This document shows positions 1-7,339 of a DNA stretch of 34,904 bases, one piece after another; position 1 is the first letter of the stretch; every line of letters begins with the position of its first letter. The notes beneath the pieces are model-generated. The model saw nothing but the letters and a program-made list of their open reading frames with translations. It was not told the origin of the DNA and did not search any database. The DNA lies in assembly GCA_000146855.1 (NCBI GenBank), contig GL405246.1, forward strand, positions 1,829,522 through 1,864,425, written 5' to 3'. Origin of the DNA: [Eubacterium] yurii subsp. margaretiae ATCC 43715 (GTDB taxonomy: Bacteria > Bacillota > Clostridia > Peptostreptococcales > Filifactoraceae). Made by a program: the position numbers and the translations under genes.

Positions 1-120
1 AATTCTTTATAAATTCATTGTTTTTTCAATGTTTTTACACTGTATATTTAAATTATATTCCTAAATAAATTCTATTCAATATTTAGCAAAATTTTATTTT
101 ATTTTTATATTATTTTTGTA

Positions 121-150
121 AAAAAAGATGACTTTTCAGCCATCCTTTTA
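121..150 (-). terminator. Intrinsic terminator of the polysaccharide deacetylase gene
   Basis: Read on the minus strand, AAAAGGATGGCT, a GAAA tetraloop, then AGTCATCTTTT form a stem that is continuous if two G-U pairs are allowed, followed by a T run. The two G-U positions would be A-C mismatches in plus-strand RNA, so the hairpin works only in the minus direction. That matches the gene ending about 100 nt upstream at 251. Confidence 0.75.
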
Positions 151-250
151 AATACAAGTATTGATGTTTATTCACTTTTTATTTACAAGCTTATAATTCT
201 AATACTATTAAAAACATATTTAATATAATCTGCTAAGCAATATCTCTACA

Positions 251-1255
251 CTAACTTAGTATGCAGAACTTATATCCCAATGATTGATAGTACTCTATTA
301 TACTTGGAAGTGCATCCACGCTCTTTGCCTTAATATCGTGCATTAGCAAAACAACTACCTTAGGAGAACCACCATACATTGCCATATCTTCTTTAACATT
401 TTCAAGTGCACCTTGGAGATCTCTTCTAGAGCCTTTTGCCTCAGCATCCCCTGTAAGCACATTCCAGTCAATATTATATATATTTCTTTGTGCAAGAGCC
501 TCATCAGCTGGTCCCATTTGCTTCCATGACATATGTCCGCCTGGATATCTTAATATAGGAGTATTAAAATCTTCTCCAAGTGATTTTCTTATAGAATTTA
601 GATTTTTATCTACTTCTGAAACTATATTATTAACATTTGCTACCCTATGTGGATATAAGAATGAATATTCATGACTATAAGAGTGTAGACCAACACCGTG
701 TCCTTCGGCAATTTGTCTTTCTAACAAAGGTTTCGCATGATCTCCGTCAGCTGCTCTTCCCACTATGAAAAATGTTGCATGAACTCCATAGTTTTTAAGT
801 ATATCCAACACTGTTGCAGTGTATATTTCAGACGGACCATCATCAAATGTCAAGAACACTAGCTTGTCTTCGCCTGTATAAGTTGAAGGTTTAAGTATCC
901 ATTGATTTACATCCTTAGTACTATACGCCCAAGCAGTAGCTTCGTTATTATGTGATGTTCCCGGTTTATATTTAGTTTTTTCCTCTTCTTCTTTTCTTAG
1001 TCTTTCTTCTTCTTCTTTTTTAGCTAACTCCTGCTTTTCCTCTTCACTGAGTTCATCTTTCTTTTCGCCATCTTTAACATCTTGTGTCACCTGCGTATTT
1101 TTCCCAGAGTTATTTCCCATGTTAAATATATTGAAAATTCCAAATGATATCTGTTTTCTAAAGAAGAATATCACACCTACTATCAAGGCGACTATTATTG
1201 CAATCACAATAACCTTATATATACTACCTTTTCTGCCTCTTCTATATGAGCTCAT
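251..1255 (-). CDS. Membrane-anchored polysaccharide deacetylase (NodB/CE4 family)
   Basis: Likely removes acetyl groups from a cell-wall polymer such as peptidoglycan GlcNAc outside the membrane. The 334-residue protein starts with a short basic segment and one membrane helix (about residues 12-32). A Glu/Lys-rich linker with coiled-coil character follows (about 55-95), then a C-terminal NodB domain. CE4 motifs are visible: TFDDGP with Asp138 and Asp139, the metal-binding HSYSH with His191 and His195, RYPGG, and LLMHD near the C-terminus. All expected catalytic and metal residues appear present, so it is probably active. The start has a good AGGGAGGAA ribosome binding site. The gene is a single unit diverging from the Abi gene. 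Its substrate cannot be told from sequence; peptidoglycan is the commonest for this architecture. Confidence 0.9.
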   Translation of the reverse strand: MSSYRRGRKGSIYKVIVIAIIVALIVGVIFFFRKQISFGIFNIFNMGNNSGKNTQVTQDVKDGEKKDELSEEEKQELAKKEEEERLRKEEEEKTKYKPGTSHNNEATAWAYSTKDVNQWILKPSTYTGEDKLVFLTFDDGPSEIYTATVLDILKNYGVHATFFIVGRAADGDHAKPLLERQIAEGHGVGLHSYSHEYSFLYPHRVANVNNIVSEVDKNLNSIRKSLGEDFNTPILRYPGGHMSWKQMGPADEALAQRNIYNIDWNVLTGDAEAKGSRRDLQGALENVKEDMAMYGGSPKVVVLLMHDIKAKSVDALPSIIEYYQSLGYKFCILS

Positions 1256-1571
1256 TTTTGTTCCTCCCTATGTTGCTCACAACAAAAAACCACTCAAAAA
1301 TAACTATATGCATGGTATAGCCGACAATAATCCAAACACATCACACATAAAAAAATTATAAACTATAAGTGGAATTTACGCATTGATTTAATTTTATTGA
1401 ATTACAATATTCAGTATAGCACTTTTTATTCGATAATACAATTAAAATTTAATTAAGATATAGTTACAATTATTCTTCAAATACTGAAAAGCAAAAATTT
1501 TATTGAATAAATATACTATATTTTGTATAATAAACGTGTTAAATATTATATTTGAAAAGGGAGGCTATATT
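1256..1571. other. Divergent intergenic region between deacetylase and Abi genes
   Basis: These 316 nt hold the ribosome binding site of the minus-strand deacetylase gene at the left end and the promoter of the Abi gene at the right end. A frame of 80 codons on the plus strand overlaps the deacetylase start, has no ribosome binding site and looks like a shadow. I see no convincing hairpin or repeat. Confidence 0.5.
1503..1531 (+). promoter_or_regulatory. Sigma-A promoter of the Abi_2 gene
   Basis: TTGAAT at 1503-1508, a 17-nt spacer and TATAAT at 1526-1531 form a near-consensus promoter. Transcription should start near 1538, giving a leader of about 34 nt before the ATG at 1572. The upstream in-frame TTG at 1503 is therefore the -35 box and not a start codon. 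Confidence 0.75.
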
Positions 1572-2501
1572 ATGAAAAAGACATTTTCAGATCTCTACTC
1601 ACAAATAGAAATCTTAAAAAGTAAAAATCTTAACATAGTTGATGAACAAAAGGCTATAGATATATTGGCAAGACATAATTATTACATAGTAATCAACGGA
1701 TACAGAAAGCCGTTTTTAGATAAGACCAAGGCTGAAGAAAGGTCAAGGTATATAAACGGAGCAACATTTGAGGAAATATATGCACTATATAGCTTTGATA
1801 GAAATATAAGGATAATTTTCCTAAAATATATTTTGATGCTTGAGCAAAATTTTAAATCTGCTATAAGCTATGAATTTTCAAAGCTATACGGTCATGAAAA
1901 CTATCTTAATTATGAAAACTTTGACTATGAAAATGAAAAGAATATCAGAGATATATTTTTCACTATAGGTAGTGTTCATAATGCACTTTCCAAAGCCATC
2001 GGTAAGAATGACTATATTACCTACAATATTGAAAAATATAACAACGTACCTTTTTGGATACTTACAAATGTGATGACACTTGGCGGTATTACCAACTTCT
2101 ACAAAGTCATGAAAGAAAATGAAAAGGAATATATTGCAAAGAAGTATTTTAGAATAAAATCTGTAGATTTAGAAAATTTCATGGAGATAATGAACTCATT
2201 TAGAAATATCTGTGCTCACGATGAAAGACTTTATGACACTATCTCCAAAATATCAATCCCAGATAATGACATAGTTGATTACTTCAACCAACAGCTTAGA
2301 TGTAGTGTCAACAAAAAAAGTGTGTTTTCGCTTCTTATAGGTCTTTGTTGTCTTCTATCATCAAGTGATTCTAATGACTTGGTAGATGAGCTTGAAAGAG
2401 AATTTGATGTCTTGGAAAGCAAGCTCAAAAGCATAAAGATAGATATTATCTATGAAATCACAGGCTTTAATAAACATTGGACTCAGATAAGAAACATTTA
2501 A
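1572..2501 (+). CDS. Abi_2 (AbiD/AbiF-like) HEPN-domain protein
   Basis: The 309-residue protein has the Abi_2 layout: an N-terminal segment with NYYIVINGYRKPF, a helical core with FDRNIRIIFLKYILMLEQ, and a C-terminal RNICAHDER. The last fits the HEPN ribonuclease motif R-x4-H (Arg211, His216), so it is probably an RNase acting in phage defence by abortive infection or in a toxin-like role. The start is the ATG at 1572 behind AGGGAGG. The longer frame from a TTG at 1503 is rejected because that codon is the -35 box. The gene has its own promoter, and no antitoxin or second defence gene lies next to it. Family membership is seen from motifs; the defence role is known for some relatives and is inferred here. 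Confidence 0.85.
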   Translation: MKKTFSDLYSQIEILKSKNLNIVDEQKAIDILARHNYYIVINGYRKPFLDKTKAEERSRYINGATFEEIYALYSFDRNIRIIFLKYILMLEQNFKSAISYEFSKLYGHENYLNYENFDYENEKNIRDIFFTIGSVHNALSKAIGKNDYITYNIEKYNNVPFWILTNVMTLGGITNFYKVMKENEKEYIAKKYFRIKSVDLENFMEIMNSFRNICAHDERLYDTISKISIPDNDIVDYFNQQLRCSVNKKSVFSLLIGLCCLLSSSDSNDLVDELEREFDVLESKLKSIKIDIIYEITGFNKHWTQIRNI

Positions 2502-2556
2502 CTATAGTAATATAGCTAATTAAAATCTCACACTTATATAAATGATGGTGTCACAT

Positions 2557-2565
2557 TGGTATAAT
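2557..2565 (+). promoter_or_regulatory. Extended -10 promoter of the pilB-pilC operon
   Basis: TGGTATAAT matches the extended -10 form TGnTATAAT. No good -35 box sits 17 nt upstream, as is usual for extended -10 promoters. It lies about 75 nt before the pilB start at 2643. Confidence 0.5.
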
Positions 2566-2642
2566 AAATATTTAAGTATTCTTATAATTTCATTACAAAA
2601 AGTAAACAATTGACTTTAAAGGATAAATATTGTGGAGATATT

Positions 2643-3998
2643 ATGATAGAGTATGAATTTGCAAAACAAAACAACATAGTTGAAATTTCAAGGAAAGACG
2701 GAAAAAGATGTATCTTATCCAAAAATTCCTTAGATGATGATGTCGTAAGCAAGCTAAGGAAAAAGCTTGGTAATAATATTGAATTTACCGTTGACAAGAG
2801 ATATAACTTCAAAAAGATATTTGAAGAAACATACTCTATCACTCTAACTGACGAAAAAATCAAGGCTGAATTTAAAGATGTATTAACTAAGGATATCGAA
2901 AGTCTATTTGCCTATATAATGAAAAAAGCCTACGACTTTTTATCAAGTGACATACACATCATAATAGAAGAAGAAAACTGCACAATAAAATTCCGTATCA
3001 ACTCCTTACTTAGAACCTTTGCCAAAATCGACATTAACAGGGCAAACTCTCTAATTCGTGTTATAAAATTAAAGTCAGACATAGAAATCACCAAGACCTT
3101 ATCTCCTTTAGAAGGGAGATTTGACTATGAAAACTTAAGCTACAGAGTATCTATCATTCCTACCGTAAACGCTGAAAAACTGAGCATTCGTGTGCTCGGA
3201 AATATCAAAGACATCTATACTTTTGCAGATTTAGGTTTAAATGAACATCAGATAAAGATTTTGACTGAAAAGATAACAAAGTCCAAAGGCTTTATCATTG
3301 TAACCGGAGCGACAGGTACAGGAAAGTCTACGACTATGTTTACAATCCTACACTATCTAAATGATGGAACTAAAAACATAATCTCAATAGAAGATCCTGT
3401 GGAATACAAGATTGATGGCGTTACACAAATACAGGTATCACAGGAAAAAGAGATAGATTTTCAAAATATACTCAAATTCGTACTGAGGCAGGATCCGCAG
3501 ATAATAAATATAGGCGAGATTAGGGATGAAGATACTGCAAAGATTGCTGTACAGTCAGCAAATACAGGTCATCTAGTATTTTCTACGATGCACACGAACG
3601 ACAGTATATCATCAATTTCAAGACTATATGACTTAGGCGTGGAAGCTTTTGAGATAGCAGACGCACTATCACTTATAATATCACAAAAACTCATAAGAAT
3701 ACTGTGCCCACACTGTAAGAAAAGCATAAACTTAGATGAGAGTATACTTGAGCATTATAAGCTTGATAAAGAAGGAACTTATTATGAAAAAGTGGGATGT
3801 CCTAATTGCTTCCACACCGGATATATGTCACAAAAGGCTGTATTTGAATTTTTGGACGTAGACGAAAATGTCAAAGAAATGATAGCTAAAAATGAGTTAA
3901 AACTTGAAAATATAAATTTGATAACCATTGAAGATGAAATAAAAAAACTTGTGCAAACAGGCCTTACAGATATTGAAGAAATGGTGAAATATATATGA
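2643..3998 (+). CDS. Type IV pilus / type II secretion assembly ATPase (PilB/GspE/ComGA family)
   Basis: A cytoplasmic hexameric ATPase that powers pilus or pseudopilus assembly. The 451 residues include Walker A GATGTGKST at 222-230, a Walker B/Asp-box region with INIGEIRDEDTA near 289, the His box GHLVFSTMHTND, and a four-cysteine zinc site (CPHC near 354, CPNC near 386) typical of PilB/GspE and absent from PilT. The SSDIH motif before the core is also conserved. It is shorter than classical PilB and lacks a clear MshEN N-terminal domain, which makes it more ComGA-like. The start at 2643 has GGAG about 7 nt upstream; the longer TTG start at 2610 has no ribosome binding site. It overlaps pilC by 4 nt. 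No pilin or pseudopilin gene follows. Confidence 0.9.
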   Translation: MIEYEFAKQNNIVEISRKDGKRCILSKNSLDDDVVSKLRKKLGNNIEFTVDKRYNFKKIFEETYSITLTDEKIKAEFKDVLTKDIESLFAYIMKKAYDFLSSDIHIIIEEENCTIKFRINSLLRTFAKIDINRANSLIRVIKLKSDIEITKTLSPLEGRFDYENLSYRVSIIPTVNAEKLSIRVLGNIKDIYTFADLGLNEHQIKILTEKITKSKGFIIVTGATGTGKSTTMFTILHYLNDGTKNIISIEDPVEYKIDGVTQIQVSQEKEIDFQNILKFVLRQDPQIINIGEIRDEDTAKIAVQSANTGHLVFSTMHTNDSISSISRLYDLGVEAFEIADALSLIISQKLIRILCPHCKKSINLDESILEHYKLDKEGTYYEKVGCPNCFHTGYMSQKAVFEFLDVDENVKEMIAKNELKLENINLITIEDEIKKLVQTGLTDIEEMVKYI

Positions 3999-5002
3999 AA
4001 AAACTTTCTTATTACGAGAACTATGTATTTTTCGAGAGCCTTTATGAGCTGACAAAATCCGGAATACCACTCCTAAAATCCATGGATATAGTAAATACCA
4101 AAAACAAAGCTATGGTACAGGAAGTTAAAGACCAGCTTAACAACGGTGAATTACTGTCAAAAGCCTTGTCAGATACAGGGCTTTTTTCTGACACTGCTCT
4201 TTCAATCATAAAAACCGGAGAGTGGACAGGAAACTTTGAGCTTTGTTTTGAAAAACTTTACAAGTATTACGAAAGAATGAACGAAACTAGAAAAAATATA
4301 ATAATCTCGCTCTTTTATCCGGCAATCTTAGTTTTTTCCATATTTTTTCTGCTTATTTTCATTAATTTTTACTTCATTCCACAGATAAGCAGCTTGTATG
4401 ATATGAATAAAAATACAAGTGCTTTTGTAAGCCTTATGTTCAACTTTTCATCATTTTCAAACAGGTATAAATTGGAAAGTGTAATATTTTTCATAAGTTT
4501 ATTTATAATAATATATCTCATAACTTCCGAGTTCTTCTCAGATAAAAACAAACTTGTATATGTCCCTATATTATCAAGTCTAATCAAGGACTATGCTGTA
4601 TCAAACATAATATGGTCATACTATCTTATGCTTTCTTCAGGAGTGGATATTATCAAGTCTACAGATATACTATATCATCAGTCCAAAAACAAGACTATTA
4701 GGGTAAAGCTCAAAATTTTCTTGGACAATATAAGAGAAGGCAATTCCATATCCACAAGTGTCAAAAATATGGAAATCAATGATGATGACATATACTATTT
4801 TGTAAATTTAGGAGAAGAAACAGGAAATATAGACCAAAATCTTAAAGTCTTATCAGAGATGTACTCTAAAAAGCTCAACAATGACATAAAGTACATCGTA
4901 CAAATTATGCAACCTGCCCTGATTATTTTTATAACGGTAATAGTCGGTGGTCTGATGTCAGGTCTAGTCCTACCAATGCTTGACTATTCTAAATTCATTT
5001 AG
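3995..5002 (+). CDS. Type IV pilus / type II secretion platform protein (PilC/GspF/ComGB family)
   Basis: The inner-membrane platform on which the assembly ATPase acts. In 335 residues there are two T2SF repeats: LTKSGIPLLKSMDIV with IIKTGEWTGN in the first, and MLSSGVDIIKSTDIL with FVNLGEETGN in the second. Three membrane helices lie at about 100-128, 163-183 and 300-330. The length is close to ComGB and shorter than typical PilC. Its ATG overlaps the ATPase stop (ATGA), which implies translational coupling. Only about 70 nt separate it from the chromate transporter genes, so no pilin can follow in this operon. Confidence 0.87.
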   Translation: MKKLSYYENYVFFESLYELTKSGIPLLKSMDIVNTKNKAMVQEVKDQLNNGELLSKALSDTGLFSDTALSIIKTGEWTGNFELCFEKLYKYYERMNETRKNIIISLFYPAILVFSIFFLLIFINFYFIPQISSLYDMNKNTSAFVSLMFNFSSFSNRYKLESVIFFISLFIIIYLITSEFFSDKNKLVYVPILSSLIKDYAVSNIIWSYYLMLSSGVDIIKSTDILYHQSKNKTIRVKLKIFLDNIREGNSISTSVKNMEINDDDIYYFVNLGEETGNIDQNLKVLSEMYSKKLNNDIKYIVQIMQPALIIFITVIVGGLMSGLVLPMLDYSKFI

Positions 5003-5068
5003 ATCTGATTTAAAGATAAAAGAATAAAAAATAGATAAACTAAATTTTATATACTTAAGGATAGTAAA

Positions 5069-5593
5069 ATGAAAAAGTTAATTAAAATTTTTCTAATTTT
5101 TTCCAAAATAGGTGCAACTACCTTTGGTGGTGGATATGCGATGTTGCCTATAATAGAAAGAGAACTTGTAGAAAATTCCAAACTTATATCGTCAGATGAG
5201 TTTGTAGACTTCATCTCCATTGCCCAAAGCTTTCCCGGTCCTATAGCTGTAAATATTTCTCTGCTTATAGGATACAGATTATCAGGCTTTATAGGCTCTA
5301 TCTTTGCACTACTTGGCACTGCAATGCCTTCATTTTTGAGTATAGTTGCAATAGGATATTTCTACAGTAAATTCAGAGAAAACAAGGCTGTACATGGGTT
5401 TTTCTCGGGAGTAAATGCCGTCGTACCGGCACTACTCTTGGTTTCTTTCCTATCAGTATTTAAAAAAATCTCAAAGAAAACATTGATGTATATAATATTT
5501 GCTCTTTCATTTATTGCAGTATTCTTCTTAAATATCAACCCTATCTTGATTATACTTACAGGAGGTGTCTTAGGTCTATGTATGAAGTATTAA
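5069..5593 (+). CDS. Chromate transporter family protein, half-size, first subunit
   Basis: One CHR domain of 174 residues with about five to six membrane helices. The N-terminal family motif FGGGYAMLPIIE and the loop QSFPGPIAVN are both present. Long ChrA proteins fuse two such domains; short CHR proteins are often encoded as adjacent pairs and are thought to act together, and the next gene is the partner. The family is named for chromate efflux, but the substrate here is not shown by sequence. The ribosome binding site is AAGGATAG. It overlaps the next gene by 16 nt. Confidence 0.88.
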   Translation: MKKLIKIFLIFSKIGATTFGGGYAMLPIIERELVENSKLISSDEFVDFISIAQSFPGPIAVNISLLIGYRLSGFIGSIFALLGTAMPSFLSIVAIGYFYSKFRENKAVHGFFSGVNAVVPALLLVSFLSVFKKISKKTLMYIIFALSFIAVFFLNINPILIILTGGVLGLCMKY

Positions 5594-6114
5594 ACATGTA
5601 TCTTGTATTTTTTAAGATAGGTGCTGTGAGTTTCGGAGGTGGATATGCTATGCTCCCTTTAATAGAAGAAGAGGTCATAGAAAAAATGCACTATCTCACT
5701 GACAGTCAATTCTTGGATATACTTGCAATATCACAGATTACTCCGGGTCCTATAGCTATCAACTCTGCGACATTTATAGGTCTTAGAGAGCTTGGTCTAG
5801 TAGGCAGTATATTTGCTACACTTGGCATAGTATCAGGACCTTTTATATTTATGAGTATAGTAAATAAGTTCCTGACAAAATTTAAAAACTCAAAAGTTAT
5901 AGAAAGAATCCTGCTCTACATTAGACCTGTAACTGTGGCTCTAATACTTTCAGCCTTTGCATCAACTTTTAAAAAATCTGTTATTGACATAAAAACAGCA
6001 GTAATTTTTGCCATATCTTTGGCTATATTACTCTCTAAAAAAGTTCACCCCATAACAGTAATATTTATCTTCGGATTTTTAGGAATAGTAAGCACATATT
6101 TATTCAATGTATAA
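5578..6114 (+). CDS. Chromate transporter family protein, half-size, second subunit
   Basis: A second CHR domain of 178 residues with the same landmarks: FGGGYAMLPLIEEE near the N-terminus and QITPGPIAINSATFIG in the next loop. It diverges from its partner in the C-terminal half. Its start lies inside the end of the first gene with GGAGG 12 nt upstream, a long spacing that suggests coupling to translation of gene one. Two short CHR proteins usually make one transporter. No chromate-resistance regulator or reductase is nearby, so a housekeeping anion-transport role is as likely as chromate efflux. Confidence 0.88.
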   Translation: MYEVLNMYLVFFKIGAVSFGGGYAMLPLIEEEVIEKMHYLTDSQFLDILAISQITPGPIAINSATFIGLRELGLVGSIFATLGIVSGPFIFMSIVNKFLTKFKNSKVIERILLYIRPVTVALILSAFASTFKKSVIDIKTAVIFAISLAILLSKKVHPITVIFIFGFLGIVSTYLFNV

Positions 6115-6140
6115 AATATACAAGATTTTTAATTTTTTTG

Positions 6141-6183
6141 TAGTTGAAAACTATTCTTGGGTATAAAGATATCAAATAGTTTT
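6141..6183 (+). promoter_or_regulatory. Possible promoter with a flanking 9-bp dyad upstream of the HMA gene
   Basis: TTGTAG at 6141-6146 region and TATAAA at 6162-6167 could form a weak promoter. AAAACTATT at 6147-6155 and AATAGTTTT at 6175-6183 are a perfect 9-bp inverted repeat that flanks the -10 box. Its position 20 nt before the metallochaperone gene suggests an operator for a metal-responsive repressor, but no known box is recognised. Confidence 0.3.
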
Positions 6184-6203
6184 TTGAAAATAGGAGGTAC
6201 AAA

Positions 6204-6443
6204 ATGTTTGGACTTTTTGAAAAAAAATATGATAATACAGTTACAATAAAAATAGATGGAATGATGTGCGGTCACTGTGAAGCACACGTTGCAGACGCAC
6301 TAAGAAAGGTGCCTGGGGTTGAAAAGGTAAATGCCTCACATACTAAAAAAACTGCTATAGTGCAATCAAATTCACCTTTGGATAAAGAAGCATTGAAAAA
6401 GGCTGTGGACGACACAGGATATATAGTAGTCGGCATTGAATAA
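6204..6443 (+). CDS. HMA-domain metallochaperone (CopZ-like)
   Basis: A 79-residue cytoplasmic heavy-metal-associated protein. It has the family signature GMMCGHC with metal ligands Cys22 and Cys25, then AHVADALRKVPGV, the usual helix and turn of CopZ and the HMA domains of copper ATPases. It likely binds Cu(I) or a similar soft metal and hands it to a partner. No P-type ATPase is in the window; the next genes are a metal-type ABC ATPase and permease. The first nine residues (MFGLFEKKY) are a small extension before the fold. The ribosome binding site TAGGAGG is excellent. Confidence 0.88.
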   Translation: MFGLFEKKYDNTVTIKIDGMMCGHCEAHVADALRKVPGVEKVNASHTKKTAIVQSNSPLDKEALKKAVDDTGYIVVGIE

Positions 6444-6463
6444 GAAAAGAAACGGGGTGAACT

Positions 6464-6480
6464 TGCACGACTACAGTGCA
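6464..6480 (+). promoter_or_regulatory. Small inverted repeat just upstream of the metal ABC ATPase start
   Basis: TGCAC at 6464-6468 and GTGCA at 6476-6480 are a perfect 5-bp dyad with a 7-nt loop, ending 6 nt before the ATG at 6487. The ATPase gene has no good ribosome binding site at normal spacing; the nearest purine run (GGGGTGA) is about 27 nt away. The dyad might bring it closer in the RNA or bind a regulator. This is a weak, position-based guess. Confidence 0.2.
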
Positions 6481-6486
6481 TAAGCT

Positions 6487-7155
6487 ATGAAAAATATAAT
6501 TAATATTGAAAATGTAAGTTTTTCTTACGGAAACTTCAATGTGCTAAATGACATCAATCTAAAGATTAGCAAATCAGAAATCGTCGGAATAATAGGCTCT
6601 AATGGTGCCGGTAAGACCACCTTGATAAAGTTGCTCATAGGTTCACTAAGTCCTGACAAGGGAAATATAGAGATATACGGCTCCAATGTTAAAAAAATAT
6701 GCAAGTCACACACTATAGGCTATGTATCCCAATCACAGGATAAGAACAAGATGGTTTTTCCTGCTACAGTCTTTGAGATAGTGATGATGAACCTCTACAT
6801 GGATATAGGCTTGCTAAGATTTCCAAATAAGACACATAAGCAAAAGGTAATGGAAGCACTAAAGCTCGTAGGAATGGAAGAATATAAGGACAAGATGATA
6901 CACAATCTGTCAGGAGGTCAAAGGCAAAGGGTGATGATAGCAAAGTCTATAGTAAGTATGCCTAATATCTTGATACTTGACGAGCCTACTACAGGAGTGG
7001 ATGAGGCATCTTCAAAGATGATATATGAATTGCTCCAAACTTTAAACAAAAAGCTGAATCTGACTATAATAATGATAAGTCATGACATTAAAAATCTGCG
7101 AAAATACTCAACTAATATGTACGAGATAGAATACGGCAGACTAAATAAGGTGTAA
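6487..7155 (+). CDS. Metal ABC transporter ATP-binding protein (ZnuC/MntB type)
   Basis: The cytoplasmic ATPase of an ABC importer of the zinc/manganese/iron class (cluster 9). In 222 residues it shows Walker A GSNGAGKTT near residue 37, a Q-loop YVSQSQ, the signature LSGGQRQRV, Walker B ILILDEPTTGVD, and the H-loop MISHD. Downstream lies an ABC-3 permease, the usual partner. The order HMA, ATPase, permease on one strand suggests a metal-handling unit. There is no solute-binding protein gene next to it. A clear ribosome binding site is missing, so translation may be weak or coupled. Confidence 0.88.
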   Translation: MKNIINIENVSFSYGNFNVLNDINLKISKSEIVGIIGSNGAGKTTLIKLLIGSLSPDKGNIEIYGSNVKKICKSHTIGYVSQSQDKNKMVFPATVFEIVMMNLYMDIGLLRFPNKTHKQKVMEALKLVGMEEYKDKMIHNLSGGQRQRVMIAKSIVSMPNILILDEPTTGVDEASSKMIYELLQTLNKKLNLTIIMISHDIKNLRKYSTNMYEIEYGRLNKV

Positions 7156-7303
7156 ATATAATTTTTACACTGTTTATATTATTTGAAATTATAGACCTTA
7201 AGTATAGTAAACATAATTATTTACTTTATTTATGGAAGTTTATATGAAATATAGTAAGTTTTTAAATTAAAGACTAAATTTTTACTGCTGTTTGCAGATA
7301 TAC

Positions 7304-7315
7304 ATCATATATGAT
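7304..7315. promoter_or_regulatory. 12-nt perfect palindrome upstream of the metal permease gene
   Basis: ATCATATATGAT is a perfect palindrome ending 24 nt before the ATG at 7340. It lies in the 184-nt gap between the ATPase and permease genes, which otherwise shows no open frame. It could be a small operator; in AT-rich DNA it could also be chance. Confidence 0.2.
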
Positions 7316-7339
7316 TTTTAAAAATTAAAAGGAACAACA

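Noticed and set aside
1503..1571. Longer N-terminus of the Abi gene from TTG at 1503
   Set aside because: The codon is the -35 box of the gene's own promoter and there is no ribosome binding site before it.
6463..6483. Six-codon leader peptide from TTG before the metal ABC ATPase
   Set aside because: The purine run is only 3 nt from the TTG, the peptide has no run of a regulatory residue, and the frame is too short to support.
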